Source: Hyphomicrobium sp.
Lineage (GTDB): Bacteria; Pseudomonadota; Alphaproteobacteria; Rhizobiales; Hyphomicrobiaceae
Direction: 5' to 3'
Length of the DNA stretch: 64,000 nt
Assembly (NCBI GenBank): GCA_003987725.1
Contig: RXJH01000013.1
Coordinates: 100,421-164,420 of the forward strand
The position numbers and the translations under genes were made by a program. Under the pieces are notes generated by a model, which worked only from the letters and a program-made list of their open reading frames with translations, was not told the origin of the DNA and searched no databases. Shown here piece after piece: positions 53,401 to 62,678 of the stretch; positions within the stretch are counted from its first letter, which is position 1; the number at the start of each line of letters is the position of its first letter.

Positions 53401-54271
53401 CGGGTTCTTCCGGCCGAAGACGAAAAGCCCGGCCAAGGAGATTGCGCAGAAGCCTGCACGCACAATTGCGCCTCCGGCAAAGGCGGCATCGCCCGACGAA
53501 AAGACGGCGCCTCCAGGCAAGCTCGCCGCACAATCGAAGCAGGCCGCGTTGCCGTCGGGATCCGTCGTGCGCCAACGCCAGAAAGCAGCAACGGCACCCG
53601 CCGGCGCCAAGCAGCAAGCGAACGGTGCAGCAGCGGCCCTCGCCCCGCCTCAAAACGGCGGGCCAATGAATGGCGCCCTCAATGGGGCGCACAATGGCGC
53701 AGCACCGGCGCAGACGATCTCTGCTCCGTTCCCGCCGCCAATGCAGCCCCAGGGTCAACCGCAGCAATCGCCCAAGCGTCCACCGTCTCAGCCGCGCCCG
53801 CGCGCGGCGAAGGGACCTGAGGGGGATCCGCTGCCCCATCTTGCTGGCCCCCCCGCGAGCCTGCAGAACGGAAGCCCGCTTCCTCCGCTCATGCAGCAGC
53901 CGAAGGATCGGCCGCCCGAGCCTGCGCAGCCGAATATCGTCTCGCCGCTAGCAGAAGCTTTGGCGCGCGCCAGCGCCACGCCGCCGCCAGCTCCGTCAGC
54001 CCCGCCTGCACCCTCGATCGTACCGGCCTCGTTGAGAAGCGACAGCCCGACTGGAGTGCCGCCTCCGCCGTTGCCTGCCAACGGCGCCGGTTTTCCGTCG
54101 CAACCGTCAACGCAGCCGGATTTTTCGACGCTCCCGCCCTCGATCGCCGCAAGTCTCGCGCGACTGGCCGGAACGCCGCTTCCGACAGGAAGGACGAGCG
54201 GCGGCCCCGCAACGCCCGGCGCGACGGGCGACGAGACGAAAACCCCGAAGGTCAGCTCGGGCAGCGCTTGA
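50474..54271 (+). CDS. Membrane sensor with PAS, GGDEF (degenerate) and EAL domains
   Basis: A 1265-residue protein. Signal peptide; periplasmic beta domain (~35-195); about seven helices (~195-395, 7TM-sensor-like); PAS (~415-530); GGDEF (~535-700) with VGGDQF in place of GGDEF and no RxxD I-site, so cyclase activity is unlikely; EAL (~720-965) with FEAQLRWEHP, VNVSGRQL, LEISESLLM, LDDFGTGFSSLAYL, SEGVE and YAQGYHF, so the metal and catalytic residues are kept and c-di-GMP hydrolysis is plausible. The last ~300 residues are a Pro/Ala/Gln/Ser-rich disordered tail. ATG overlaps the acetyltransferase stop (TGATG). Confidence 0.92.
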   Translation: MGAGGMNRGRYARACLSALGMLVLCLVALSGRAEALTPIPVQGDQDRLEITTLGEAYEGRGDSLQVETAAGADGVSGRMTVRASVPGTSPNWMVFALTNKTDKSLERLLTADRYTIVGSGTVWPDLDARRIESVTPSVGFVPERIKSDKADVFRITLEPGQTITYVAELAGERYARMYLWQPIDYEIKSRDRQLFNGAMLGLTGLLAIFLTAIFAANHKLIFPAAALVAWTVLTYLCVDFGFFHKLFNLRPEDNAVYRAAGEAAMASSFVIFLTTFLRLALWHGLVRMMIGVWMVAQLTLIAVAVIDPRLAATFARLSFLAIGGVGGLFTVFLAMKGQDRALSLVPTWLLFLVWIFATGMTLSGRMSGDVVVASLVAGLVLVVILMGFTVTQFAFRSADTSYAGAPSELQARSLALAASGSTVWEWNIRRDEIKVGPEVEVALSLMPGELSAKVEEFLKHVHPTDKERFRVTLMSAQERSGIRIKSDFRLRHADNTWRWFELEAASVPNSDGRTLRCVGLLRDVSDTKRAHERLLHDAVHCSLTGLPNRELFLDRLKAVMVRAKTDNTVKPAVIYIDLDKFKSANASLGLVRGDSLLLTVARRLQRHLGPQDTVARVGGDQFALLFTGEREARNLPALAERVRRSLRAPIPLANQEVVLTGSMGIALWDGTQGADGDLLKDAQLAMYRAKQAGSDRIEVFEPGMRRDRLLDNEVEGDLARALEKGQLRVLYQPVVYLPTKELAGFEAQLRWEHPKLGLVNPLAVIADSEDTELLIKLTSHLLLRAAKDVARWVLELPRSERPLFVTVNVSGRQLFRPESVQEIRHVLGRNIAPVGTMRLEISESLLMDNPEQAVEVLKLLSGSGVELTLDDFGTGFSSLAYLHRFPFDTIKISGELIRGGGTGEGAAIVRSMVALAHELSKTIASEGVERADEAAFLRSIGCEYAQGYHFGEPIPDRAVSQLLKMVRRSERKMQPRGFFRPKTKSPAKEIAQKPARTIAPPAKAASPDEKTAPPGKLAAQSKQAALPSGSVVRQRQKAATAPAGAKQQANGAAAALAPPQNGGPMNGALNGAHNGAAPAQTISAPFPPPMQPQGQPQQSPKRPPSQPRPRAAKGPEGDPLPHLAGPPASLQNGSPLPPLMQQPKDRPPEPAQPNIVSPLAEALARASATPPPAPSAPPAPSIVPASLRSDSPTGVPPPPLPANGAGFPSQPSTQPDFSTLPPSIAASLARLAGTPLPTGRTSGGPATPGATGDETKTPKVSSGSA

Positions 54272-54300
54272 GAAGGCAAAGGAAAGCCCGGGCAAAATTC

Positions 54301-54918
54301 CTAGGCGTGCCCGGCGTCGCTGACGAGATGTGAGAGATCGATTCCCATTTTCGCCAGCGCGCGGGAATATTTGCTCTCGAGATCCTCGTCGAAGATGAGT
54401 TCGGGATCGGCCGGACAATGCAGCCATCCGTTGGCCTGCAGCTCGGTTTCGAGCTGCCCGGGCGACCAGCCGGCGTAACCAAGCGCCAACAGCGCCCGCG
54501 CTGGACCGCGGCCCTGCGCGATGGCCTTCAGAATATCGATCGTTGCCGTCAGACAGACGCCTGGCTCGATTGCGAGCGTCGAATCCTCGGAAAAATAGTC
54601 GGAGCTGTGCAGCACGAAACCGCGTCCCGTCTCGACCGGACCCCCGACCTGAATGGAAAGCGACAAAACCTCGCTCGTGATCTCGTCGTCGGGGTTGCGC
54701 GCCGAAATACCGAGCCTTTCGAGCAAATCCGGTGCCGTAATGTGGTTGGCCCGCTGATTGATGATGAGGCCCATGGCCCCTTCGGACGAATGGGCGCACA
54801 TGTAAATGACCGAGCGCTGAAATCTGCGGTCCGTCATCGCCGGCATAGCGATGAGAAGCTGTCCCTCGAGCTTGATATCGGGGCCTGTTGCCTGGCCCGT
54901 CGGTCGGTTTACTTTCAT
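54301..54918 (-). CDS. YqgE/AlgH family protein
   Basis: A 205-residue protein from the ATG giving [12 protein letters not shown]; a TTG 45 bases upstream is open but poorer. DUF179 pattern: [49 protein letters not shown] and [18 protein letters not shown]. Usual length for the family; function not established. Convergent with the GGDEF/EAL gene. Confidence 0.9.
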   Translation of the reverse strand: MKVNRPTGQATGPDIKLEGQLLIAMPAMTDRRFQRSVIYMCAHSSEGAMGLIINQRANHITAPDLLERLGISARNPDDEITSEVLSLSIQVGGPVETGRGFVLHSSDYFSEDSTLAIEPGVCLTATIDILKAIAQGRGPARALLALGYAGWSPGQLETELQANGWLHCPADPELIFDEDLESKYSRALAKMGIDLSHLVSDAGHA

Positions 54919-55073
54919 ATCGGAGAGACTAACCCCATAGAACCGCCGCGTGAAGACGTCCAAAAGTGCAATAAGGACGCCGCTATAACGTCAGGTTTCG
55001 TTGCGACGTATAATTGGACAGGAACGTGCGGGCAGTGCGCCCGATCCATGAACGAGTATCGAAAGGCGATGTT

Positions 55074-55898
55074 TTGATCAGACTGGCTATAGCGTTTTTG
55101 GTTCTGGGCAGCGCCGCCGCATGGAGCGATCCTGGCCCCGTTACGTCCGATTGGCACGAAGGTTTCAACAACAAGGCCCGGCTTCTGGCCGGAAGCGCCA
55201 CGCGTGATGGAGAGTCGGGGCTTTACGCAGGCGTCGAGGTGGCGATGCCCGACGGATGGAAAACCTATTGGCGTTCGCCGGGAGATGCCGGTGGCGTGCC
55301 GCCGGAATTCGACTGGCAGGGATCGGCCAATCTCGCATCCGCGACCATCCTTTTTCCCGCGCCGCATCGAATGCACGACAAGGCCGGAGACGTCGTCGGC
55401 TACAAGAATGGCGTGTTCTTTCCGGTCTCGGTGAAGCCGGTGGATCCGACCAAGCCCGTTACGCTTCACGCCAAGGTCGCCTACGGGGTCTGCAAGGATA
55501 TCTGCATCCCCGCCGAAGCTGAGCTGCAGCTGGTGATCCCGCCGGGCGTTGGGACTTCCGAAGAGCTGACGAACATTCTCGCCCACGTTCCCGCGACGAA
55601 GCCACGGCCGGGCATAGACCCGACTTTGGCCGGCTGGCATCTCGATCAAAATGCCGGAAAGCCGAAGCTCGTGTTGAACATTGAAAGCGCCGCGCTCCCA
55701 ACAGCCGACGCCTTCGTGGAAGCGCCTGGAGGCCTCTATGTGCCGCTGCCGAAACGCGTAAAGGACGCCTCAGGGAAGGCCGTATTCGAAGTCGATCTGA
55801 CGGACGGGGTCGACGTCAAAGATTTGAAGGGCAAGCCGCTGACGGTCACGATGATTGACGGCAAGGGCCAGTCCGAGACGACGATTACTCTTGAGTAG
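55074..55898 (+). CDS. DsbD N-terminal-like periplasmic protein
   Basis: 274 residues from a TTG whose AAAGGCG lies upstream; it opens with a signal peptide (IRLAIAFLVLGSAAAW). The rest is the DsbD alpha-domain type: VEVAMPDGWKTYWRSPGD, NGVFFPVSVKPVD and the redox pair VAYGVCKDICIPAEA (C-x-x-x-C). It lacks the membrane and thioredoxin domains of full DsbD, so it probably receives electrons from another carrier. Followed by a peroxiredoxin gene in the same direction. Confidence 0.85.
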   Translation: MIRLAIAFLVLGSAAAWSDPGPVTSDWHEGFNNKARLLAGSATRDGESGLYAGVEVAMPDGWKTYWRSPGDAGGVPPEFDWQGSANLASATILFPAPHRMHDKAGDVVGYKNGVFFPVSVKPVDPTKPVTLHAKVAYGVCKDICIPAEAELQLVIPPGVGTSEELTNILAHVPATKPRPGIDPTLAGWHLDQNAGKPKLVLNIESAALPTADAFVEAPGGLYVPLPKRVKDASGKAVFEVDLTDGVDVKDLKGKPLTVTMIDGKGQSETTITLE

Positions 55899-55952
55899 CG
55901 CTTCGCAGCGGCTACATAGGAGCCACCTGGAGAAACGAGCTCAGAGGATGCC

Positions 55953-56450
55953 ATGACGATCAATGTCGGAGATAAGCTGCCGGACGGCAAGTTCACAGTC
56001 ATGGGCGCCGATGGCCCGCAACCCAAATCAGTAAGCGAAATCTTCTCCGGCAAGAAAGTGGCGATTTTCGCCGTTCCTGGCGCATACACGCCAACCTGCA
56101 GCAAAAGCCATATGCCGGGCTTCGTCGACCGCGTCGATGAACTGAAGGCCAAGGGCGTCGACACCATCGCCTGCACGGCGGTGAACGACATCTTCGTGCT
56201 GACAAACTGGGCGAAAGATACCGGCGCGACCGGCAAGATCGAAATGCTGGCGGACGGCTCAGGCGATTTCGCCAAGGCGGTCGGCCTCGAGATCGACCTT
56301 TCGAACTTCGGTCTCGGACTCCGATCGAAGCGCTATGCGATGCTCGTCGATAACGGCGTGGTCAAAGTCCTGAACGTCGAGGACAGCCCGCCCGTCGCGG
56401 AAAAGTCGAGCGCCGCCAACCTCTGCTCGATGATCGACCGCTCACTTTGA
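55953..56450 (+). CDS. Peroxiredoxin (Prx5 type)
   Basis: A 165-residue atypical peroxiredoxin: [15 protein letters not shown] holds the peroxidatic Cys (T-x-x-C), and [15 protein letters not shown] and [14 protein letters not shown] are Prx5-family strands. No clear resolving Cys, except one near the C-terminus (ANLCSM). Reduces peroxides, probably with glutathione or glutaredoxin. AGAGGATGCC precedes the ATG. Last 9 bases overlap rnhA on the other strand. Confidence 0.92.
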   Translation: MTINVGDKLPDGKFTVMGADGPQPKSVSEIFSGKKVAIFAVPGAYTPTCSKSHMPGFVDRVDELKAKGVDTIACTAVNDIFVLTNWAKDTGATGKIEMLADGSGDFAKAVGLEIDLSNFGLGLRSKRYAMLVDNGVVKVLNVEDSPPVAEKSSAANLCSMIDRSL

Positions 56451-56927
56451 GTTGTTGGCCGGCGAGACCGGACGGCCCCGCGTCTTGAACGGGGCCATGG
56501 CGATGCGCGCCAGTTCATCGGCGCGCTCGTTTTCCGGATGACCCGCATGGCCCTTCAGCCAATGCCAGACAACATGATGCTTGTTGCGGAGCGCGTCCAG
56601 CTCCTGCCAAAGCTCCGCGTTTTTGACCGGCTTTTTATCGGCAGTCCGCCAACCGTTTTTCTTCCAGCCGTGGATCCACGACATGATGCCGTTGCGGACA
56701 TAGACACTGTCCGTCCAGAGCTCGACGTCGCTCTTCTTCTTGAGCGCTTCGAGTGCTGAAATCGCTGCTTTGAGCTCCATGCGATTGTTCGTCGTCAGCT
56801 CTTCGCCGCCATTGATCTCTTTCCGGTGTTCGCCGGAAATGAGGATCGCGCCCCAGCCGCCGGGCCCCGGATTTCCCGAGCACGCGCCGTCGCTGTAGAT
56901 CAATACTTTTGGTCGTTCGCCGGTCAT
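56442..56927 (-). CDS. rnhA: Ribonuclease HI
   Basis: A 161-residue enzyme. The DEDD catalytic set is visible: Asp in [17 protein letters not shown], Glu in [12 protein letters not shown], Asp in ELWTDSVYV and Asp in ERADELAR, with the [13 protein letters not shown] handle region. Degrades RNA in RNA-DNA hybrids. Last gene of ispH-thrB-rnhA; its start overlaps the thrB stop by four bases. Confidence 0.96.
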   Translation of the reverse strand: MTGERPKVLIYSDGACSGNPGPGGWGAILISGEHRKEINGGEELTTNNRMELKAAISALEALKKKSDVELWTDSVYVRNGIMSWIHGWKKNGWRTADKKPVKNAELWQELDALRNKHHVVWHWLKGHAGHPENERADELARIAMAPFKTRGRPVSPANNSK

Positions 56928-57895
56928 GAAGTGAGCTGTGCCGTGTATTCGGCGATATCGCCGACCGATTGGTGAAATTTGAGCCGCTGTACGTAGTCGG
57001 CCGGATCCTTGCGCGCGACGAGCGCGTCTTTCGGGGTGTTGAGCCAGTCGTAGCTGCGCGTCAGCAGAAAGCGCATCGCCGCGCCACGGGCAAGCACCGG
57101 CATGGCCGCGCGTTCCGCTTCGCTGAGCGGACGAACGCTGTTGTACCCATCGAGCAGCGCACCGCCCTTCGCAGGGTCGAATTGCGATTTAGCGTCGAAG
57201 CACCACGCGTTGAGGCAGATGGCGACATCGTAGGCGAGCGCATCGTTGCACGCGAAGTAGAAGTCGATAAGGCCCGAAAGCTTGGTGTCGAGGAAGAAGA
57301 CGTTGTCCGGGAAAAGATCGGCGTGAATGATCCCCTGGGCGAGATCCTGCGGCCAAGCGCGTTCGAGATAACGAAGCTCATTCGCGATGAGATCATGAAG
57401 ACCGCCGCAGATCTCTTCGGTTCGCGATGAGAATTTTTCGAAGAGCGGTCTCCACCCGGAGAGACCCAGAGCATTGGCACGCTTCAGCGCAAAGTTTTCG
57501 CCCGCGATGTGCATGCGGGCGAGTGCCTTCCCGAGCTCGAGGACATGGAAAACTTTGGGCCGCTTAGGCCAGACGCCTTCGAGAAACGTGATCAGGGCCG
57601 CCTGCCGTCCCGCAAGCTCGTTCAAAATCTGCCCGTTCTTGTCGCGCACCGGCAGCGGGCAGGTCACGCCGCCCGCAGACAGATGTTCCATCAATCCGAG
57701 AAAGAACGGCAGATCGGCGGGATCGACGCGCTTTTCATAAAGCGTCAGAATCAACGTGCCGTCCGTCGTGTGCACGAGATAGTTGGTGTTCTCGACGCCC
57801 TCGGCAATTCCCTTGAATGAAAGCAGCCGCCCGAGCGCGTATCCATCGATGAAGCGCGCAAGCTCGTCGTCGCTGACTTCGGTATAGACGGCCAT
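56924..57895 (-). CDS. thrB: Homoserine kinase (ThrB2, choline-kinase-like)
   Basis: A 323-residue kinase of the aminoglycoside/choline kinase fold, as is usual in Rhizobiales: [25 protein letters not shown] binds [32 protein letters not shown] gives the catalytic loop and metal Asp. Phosphorylates homoserine for ThrC. Middle gene of the ispH-thrB-rnhA operon. Confidence 0.95.
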   Translation of the reverse strand: MAVYTEVSDDELARFIDGYALGRLLSFKGIAEGVENTNYLVHTTDGTLILTLYEKRVDPADLPFFLGLMEHLSAGGVTCPLPVRDKNGQILNELAGRQAALITFLEGVWPKRPKVFHVLELGKALARMHIAGENFALKRANALGLSGWRPLFEKFSSRTEEICGGLHDLIANELRYLERAWPQDLAQGIIHADLFPDNVFFLDTKLSGLIDFYFACNDALAYDVAICLNAWCFDAKSQFDPAKGGALLDGYNSVRPLSEAERAAMPVLARGAAMRFLLTRSYDWLNTPKDALVARKDPADYVQRLKFHQSVGDIAEYTAQLTS

Positions 57896-57916
57896 GTTCC
57901 CGCGCGCTGAATGGAG

Positions 57917-58921
57917 TTAGTGCTGCTGCCCGACGGGAGCGCGCGCGACTCGGACTTCCCGCGGCACATTGAAGATCACGCGCTCCTCGAGCGTCGTGAC
58001 GACGTCGATCGTCACATCATAGCGGCTGCGAAACGCTTCGACCACTTCTTCGACGATGACCTCGGGCGCCGACGCACCGGCGGTAATGCCGATGGTTTCC
58101 GCTCCGGCGAGCTTCTCCCATGGAATGTCCGTCGCGCGCTCGACCAGGAAGGAAAACCGGCAGCCCGCGCGTTCCGCGACTTCGACGAGGCGCAGCGAAT
58201 TCGAGCTTTTCGGGCCGCCGACCACGATCAATCCGTCGATCTGCGGGGCCAAGGCTTTGACCGCGTTCTGCCGGTTGGTCGTCGCGTAGCAGATGTCTTC
58301 TTTGACCGGGCCGCCGATCCCGGGAAAGCGCTCTTTCAGAACGGCAACGATCTCGGCGGTATCGTCAAGCGACAGCGTCGTCTGCGTGACGAAAGCAAGA
58401 TTTTCGGGATCTTTCGGTGTGAATGCCCGCACGTCCTCGACGGATTCGACCAGCGTGATCGCGCCTTCGGGCAATTGTCCGAGCGTGCCCACGACTTCAG
58501 GATGGCCACGGTGCCCGACGAGAATAATTTCCCGGCCCTGCTCATGGTGACGAGCCGTTTCCATATGGACTTTTGAGACGAGCGGGCAGGTCGCGTCGAC
58601 GACGAACATGTTGCGGCCGCGCGCCACCTCAGGAATTGCCTTGCTCACGCCGTGTGCCGAAAAAATCACGGGCTGCGAGGTATCTGGAATCTCATCCAGC
58701 TCCTTCACAAAAACGGCGCCTTTCGCCCTCAGGGAATCAACAACATAACGGTTGTGCACGATTTCATGACGGACGTAGACGGGGGCGCCGAATTTCGTCA
58801 AAGCCTGTTCTACGATTTGAATGGCACGATCGACGCCGGCACAGAAACCGCGCGGGGCAGCGAGTAGGATTTTGAGAGGTGGCTTTTGCACGGTCGCTTC
58901 GGTTTGGTTAAGGCCCGACAT
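57917..58921 (-). CDS. ispH: 4-hydroxy-3-methylbut-2-enyl diphosphate reductase
   Basis: A 334-residue iron-sulfur enzyme, last step of the MEP isoprenoid pathway. Cluster cysteines are in [29 protein letters not shown] and [14 protein letters not shown]; active-site SAHGVSK and TAGASAPE are present. First gene of the ispH-thrB-rnhA unit and divergent from the lipoprotein gene. Confidence 0.96.
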   Translation of the reverse strand: MSGLNQTEATVQKPPLKILLAAPRGFCAGVDRAIQIVEQALTKFGAPVYVRHEIVHNRYVVDSLRAKGAVFVKELDEIPDTSQPVIFSAHGVSKAIPEVARGRNMFVVDATCPLVSKVHMETARHHEQGREIILVGHRGHPEVVGTLGQLPEGAITLVESVEDVRAFTPKDPENLAFVTQTTLSLDDTAEIVAVLKERFPGIGGPVKEDICYATTNRQNAVKALAPQIDGLIVVGGPKSSNSLRLVEVAERAGCRFSFLVERATDIPWEKLAGAETIGITAGASAPEVIVEEVVEAFRSRYDVTIDVVTTLEERVIFNVPREVRVARAPVGQQH

Positions 58922-59045
58922 GGAAGAAAGACGTCCTTTATACTCGTTCGGCGCGCGTGAAAATGCACTTGGGAACCGAAACTATCGGATGCTACGGTGC
59001 TTTTTAGACAAAACAAGGGGACGGAAGTTTGAACCTTGGGGGACA

Positions 59046-59747
59046 ATGTTGCTCAATTCGGGTTATCGGCATCCTTATAGCAGGGATGTGACTACGGTGC
59101 GCCGTTGTCCTTCGCTGGCCCGGGTGTGCGCCTCCGCTTCGCTTGCTGTCACGCTCGCGGCTCTCGGCGGCTGCGGAATGTCGTCTTTGACGTCAGGTCT
59201 CGGCGGCGGCATGTTCGGCGGCTCGTCTGATAATCCACAGATTTCGTCGGTGTCCGAGGCCCAATTGCTCGACGCCGCCAAATCGAGCGACCCGACGACG
59301 GGCAGCACGTTCGTCGGCGAGGTCGATGCCGGCTGTCCGCGGCTCATCATCGCGCCACACGACAATTACATCACGTTCTACCAGGTCGGCCACGTAGGCG
59401 ATGCGCTTGCTGTCGCGCAGCGTGGCGAGATCACGAAGACGGCCCGCGAGTGCCAGATCGAGCCCGGGCGCGTGACCGTGAAGTACGGCTTTTCCGGCCG
59501 CCTTCTTCTCGGCCCGAAAGGCCAGCCGGGCAACGTGACGCTGCCGATAACGGTCGCCGTCAACGATTCGAAGCGCACCAAAGTCGCGTCGGACAGTGCG
59601 AAGGTTGACGTCAACGTCGGCCTGGACAAGCCGATCAGTTATTTCTCGGCGGTGCGAACGGTAACGTTCCCGATCGCCGAAGGATCGCGGCCCGGCGAAT
59701 ATGAGCTCGTCGTCGGCTTCGACAGCCGGGCGCCGGGCTCCGGCTGA
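59046..59747 (+). CDS. Lipoprotein of unknown function
   Basis: 233 residues from an ATG behind GGGGGACA. A long basic N-region precedes the signal (ASASLAVTLAALGGCG); LGGC is the lipobox. The mature part is beta-rich (CPRLIIAPHDNYITFYQVG, VKYGFSGRLLLGPKG, RTVTFPIAEGSRPGEYELVVGF). Likely anchored in the outer or inner membrane facing the periplasm. Conserved in Rhizobiales; role unknown. Confidence 0.8.
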   Translation: MLLNSGYRHPYSRDVTTVRRCPSLARVCASASLAVTLAALGGCGMSSLTSGLGGGMFGGSSDNPQISSVSEAQLLDAAKSSDPTTGSTFVGEVDAGCPRLIIAPHDNYITFYQVGHVGDALAVAQRGEITKTARECQIEPGRVTVKYGFSGRLLLGPKGQPGNVTLPITVAVNDSKRTKVASDSAKVDVNVGLDKPISYFSAVRTVTFPIAEGSRPGEYELVVGFDSRAPGSG

Positions 59748-59796
59748 GGTAAGTTTCGGGCGCGGTACTTATCGAACTCTGCGAATCCGACACAAC

Positions 59797-59828
59797 AAAA
59801 AAGGCCAAGCGCGAAGCTTGGCCTTTTT
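59797..59828. terminator. Bidirectional terminator
   Basis: A 10-bp stem AAGGCCAAGC / GCTTGGCCTT, 5-base loop, with T5 on the plus side and an A-tract (T on the minus side) before it. It ends the lipoprotein gene and the atp operon, which converge here. Confidence 0.9.
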
Positions 59829-59851
59829 GATTTCGGATTGTCCGCAGCTCG

Positions 59852-60343
59852 TTAGTTGAGCTTGCCCCGAAGGTCGCTGATCGAGCTCGCAACCAGCGAT
59901 TCGCCAGTCGCGCCACCGGCACGGGTCTTCAGGATCTCATGCGCGGCTGCGATCGCAGTTTCCACAGCCGTCGAACGGACTTCGCTCAAAGCCTGAGTTT
60001 CGGCGCGTGCAATCTTCTCTTCGGCGATCTTCGAGCGTCTCTCGAGACTCTCGACGAGAGCCTTGCGCGAGTCGGACGCAAGTGCCTCAGCTTCGCGCTT
60101 GGCCTGCTCGATGATCGACTTGGCTTCGTTCTCGGCTTCGCGGGCCTTGCGCTGGTAGTCAGCGAGCAGGGCCTGAGCCTCTTCGCGCAACTTCCGCGCC
60201 TCGTCGAGTTCCCGGCGGATTGCATCCGCGCGATCGTCAAGCGACTTCGTAACGATCGCGGGAACGCGATAGTAAAGCACCACCGCCACGAAGACGACGA
60301 AGGAGAGAGCAACCCAGAAAAGCGGATCGTTTGGATCGAACAT
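59852..60343 (-). CDS. atpF: ATP synthase F0 subunit b
   Basis: A 163-residue subunit: N-terminal helix (PLFWVALSFVVFVAVVLYY) then a long Ala/Glu/Arg coiled coil (RKLREEAQALLADYQRKARE...). Forms the peripheral stalk with b'. Last gene of the F0 operon atpI-B-E-F'-F, ten bases after the b' gene. Confidence 0.95.
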   Translation of the reverse strand: MFDPNDPLFWVALSFVVFVAVVLYYRVPAIVTKSLDDRADAIRRELDEARKLREEAQALLADYQRKAREAENEAKSIIEQAKREAEALASDSRKALVESLERRSKIAEEKIARAETQALSEVRSTAVETAIAAAHEILKTRAGGATGESLVASSISDLRGKLN

Positions 60344-60353
60344 CTCTAAATCC

Positions 60354-60932
60354 TCACTCGCCCGCTACCGGGCGCAGCACCTTCTTCACGTCATCGGGCG
60401 TAACGCTCTGACCGATGAGCTTCTCGACGACAGCTTTCGCCGTATCCGTCGCGATTTCGCCGATCGCCGAAGTCGCCTTCGACTTCGTGGCGGCGATACG
60501 CTTATCGGCTTCACGAAGTTTCGCGGCGATCTGATCGTCGACGCGATGACGCTCCGTTTCCGTTTCGGCCGCGAGCTTTTCGCGCGTTTCCTTGGCAATG
60601 CCAGAAGCATTGGAACGCGCGTCGGCAAGCGCCTTTTCGTAGTCGGCAAGCGCTTTGTCGGTTTCAGCCTTCAGGCGCGACGCGGCGTCAAGATCGCGCT
60701 TGATACGGTCGCGACGCTCTTCGAGAACCTCTCCGACGCGCGGAAGCGCAATCTTCGACATCACGAAAAGCAGCGTCACGAACGTCACCGCAAGCCAGAA
60801 GAGCTGTGGCGCGAAGTGATGCGTGTTGAGCTGCGGCAAGCCGACTGATTCGTGCGGCATGGCGCCGTTTTCAGCGACTATCTCGGCCGCCTGAGCGGCG
60901 GCCGTTAGCAGCAGGGTCGTGCCGGCAAACAT
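60354..60932 (-). CDS. atpG: ATP synthase F0 subunit b'
   Basis: A 192-residue b-type subunit with a longer, signal-like N-region (MFAGTTLLLTAAAQAAE), a membrane helix (QLFWLAVTFVTLLFVMSKIAL) and a coiled coil (VLEERRDRIKRDLDAASRLK...). Two different b subunits are normal in alphaproteobacteria and phototrophs. Often named atpF2 or atpG. Confidence 0.93.
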   Translation of the reverse strand: MFAGTTLLLTAAAQAAEIVAENGAMPHESVGLPQLNTHHFAPQLFWLAVTFVTLLFVMSKIALPRVGEVLEERRDRIKRDLDAASRLKAETDKALADYEKALADARSNASGIAKETREKLAAETETERHRVDDQIAAKLREADKRIAATKSKATSAIGEIATDTAKAVVEKLIGQSVTPDDVKKVLRPVAGE

Positions 60933-60979
60933 AGTAGCCTCCGGTTGCTTGGGCGTAACTTGGTCTTACGAGCCCAGTC

Positions 60980-61204
60980 TCAACCGTAAAGAATGATGAG
61001 TGCGATCAGAAGACCGAAAAGGCCCGTTGCTTCAGCAAGAGCGAAGCCGATCAGCAGGTTGGTGAACTGGCCGGGTGCAGCCGACGGATTGCGCATCGCG
61101 CCGGAGAGGTAGTTGCCGAAGATGTTGCCGATGCCGACGCCGGCGCCGATCAGAGCCGAGCAGGCAAGGCCCGCACCGATCATCTTTGCTGCTGCGAGTT
61201 CCAT
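60980..61204 (-). CDS. atpE: ATP synthase F0 subunit c
   Basis: A 74-residue hairpin: first helix with the GAGVGIGNIFG glycine motif, polar loop RNPSA, second helix with the proton-carrying Glu in GFALAEATGLFG. Forms the c-ring. GGGAGAC stands before the ATG. Confidence 0.97.
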   Translation of the reverse strand: MELAAAKMIGAGLACSALIGAGVGIGNIFGNYLSGAMRNPSAAPGQFTNLLIGFALAEATGLFGLLIALIILYG

Positions 61205-61268
61205 TTCAAAGTCTCCCTTTGCTTCGCTTTTTGCGTTGGAATTCCGAAAGTCCGTTAACCGGACCCGA

Positions 61269-62018
61269 TCAGTGGTGCATGTTCACGGCATCGTTGACGT
61301 AGATGCAGGTGAGCACGGTGAAGATGAGGGCCTGAAGGAAGGCCACCAGCAACTCGAGGCCGGTGAAGGCAACCATGAAGCCGGCGGGCGCGATCTTGCC
61401 CCACCAGGGAAGCATCACGGCAAAGCCGGCGAAAACCTTGAGCATCGTGTGGCCCGCCATCATGTTGGCGAAGAGACGCACCGAGTGGCTGACCGGACGG
61501 ATGAAGTAGGAGATGAGCTCGATCGGCACGATGACGGGCATCAGCCAGAGCGGCACGCCCGACGGCACGAAGAGCTTCAGATAGCCGAAGCCATGCTTCC
61601 AGAAACCGATGAACGTCGCCGTGAGCCAGACCATGGCGGCCAGCGCGAAGGTGACGATGATGTGGCTGGTGACGGTGAAGTTGCCGGGGATGAGGCCGAT
61701 AACGTTCAACACCAGAATGAAGATGAAGATCGAGAACACCCACGGGAAGTACTTCATTCCCTCTTCGCCGAGGTTCTCTTTGACCATACCGGCGATGTAT
61801 TCGTAAACGATCTCTGCGAGCGATTGGATGCGCGTCGGCACGAGCGAGCGGCCGTTCATCGCGTAAATCATGAAGCCGGAAATGAGAAGGAGCGCCACGA
61901 TCATCATCAGCGATGAGTTCGTGAACGAGATATCATGACCTAGAAAATTGAGATCCCAGATCTTCCGGATCTCGAACTGTTCCATCGGACTGTGATGTCC
62001 GGCACCTTCAGCGGCCAA
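61269..62018 (-). CDS. atpB: ATP synthase F0 subunit a
   Basis: A 249-residue subunit with six helices; the essential Arg lies in HSVRLFANMMAGH. It starts at a TTG whose strong GGGGG ribosome site is five bases upstream, so this unusual start is credible. Second gene of the F0 operon. Confidence 0.94.
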   Translation of the reverse strand: MAAEGAGHHSPMEQFEIRKIWDLNFLGHDISFTNSSLMMIVALLLISGFMIYAMNGRSLVPTRIQSLAEIVYEYIAGMVKENLGEEGMKYFPWVFSIFIFILVLNVIGLIPGNFTVTSHIIVTFALAAMVWLTATFIGFWKHGFGYLKLFVPSGVPLWLMPVIVPIELISYFIRPVSHSVRLFANMMAGHTMLKVFAGFAVMLPWWGKIAPAGFMVAFTGLELLVAFLQALIFTVLTCIYVNDAVNMHH

Positions 62019-62035
62019 GGTAACCCCCTAGTGTC

Positions 62036-62446
62036 TCATTCCCCGTCGTCATCTTTGACGGACGGTGCCGCTCTTTGTAGCGGCTCATTTTCTGCCTGCG
62101 CCCTTTGAGCGGCGCGGACAACATTCAGAAGACCCGCCGCAAAGCCTATGATCACGAGAAGGATCATCAACCACGGCGCCGTGCCGAATTGCCTGTCGAG
62201 TGCCCATCCAAGCCCTCCGCCGACGACAACACCGACAACGAGCTCAGCAGCAAACTTGAAGGCCGTTCCATAGGCGGACTGCTGAGATCCGCCCGTCGCC
62301 GACCCGACCTTCACCCGTTCCGCTTTCCTTGCTTGGAGCGCATCGAGCTTTTGGCCGATTTCTGCCGACCGCTGGCGAATTGCTTCGCGGTCTTCCGGGC
62401 TAATTTCACCGCCTTCCGGACGCTGACCCTTGCCATCGGCTGACAT
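62036..62446 (-). CDS. atpI: ATP synthase protein I
   Basis: A 136-residue protein: charged N-terminal helix (EDREAIRQRSAEIGQKLDAL), then two helices (FAAELVVGVVVGGGLGWAL and WLMILLVIIGFAAGLLNVV) and an acidic tail. AtpI aids c-ring assembly and Mg transport. First gene of the operon; no consensus promoter recognised upstream. Confidence 0.9.
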   Translation of the reverse strand: MSADGKGQRPEGGEISPEDREAIRQRSAEIGQKLDALQARKAERVKVGSATGGSQQSAYGTAFKFAAELVVGVVVGGGLGWALDRQFGTAPWLMILLVIIGFAAGLLNVVRAAQRAQAENEPLQRAAPSVKDDDGE

Positions 62447-62611
62447 GGCTCAATCCATCCAGAACACGAGGAAAACCGGCCTCTCAGGGAGATCGACGGC
62501 GCGGACCATAGATTTGGGGTCTGGGGGTGTCAAGGAATTGGGCATAATCATCTCCATCCCCAGGGTACGGCTAAACCGCGCAGGGATTGTCGCGCCTTTT
62601 TTGCGTGTGCG

Positions 62612-62649
62612 ACGCAAAATAAAGAAGCCTTCCCGGAATCGGGAAGGCT
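62612..62649 (-). terminator. Terminator of the Pro-rich membrane gene
   Basis: On the minus strand: perfect 10-bp stem AGCCTTCCCG / CGGGAAGGCT, 4-base loop, then TTCTTTATTTT. It lies 30 bases past the stop at 62679 and upstream of atpI. Confidence 0.85.
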
Positions 62650-62678
62650 CAGTGATCAAACGGTATTTTTTTATCAAT

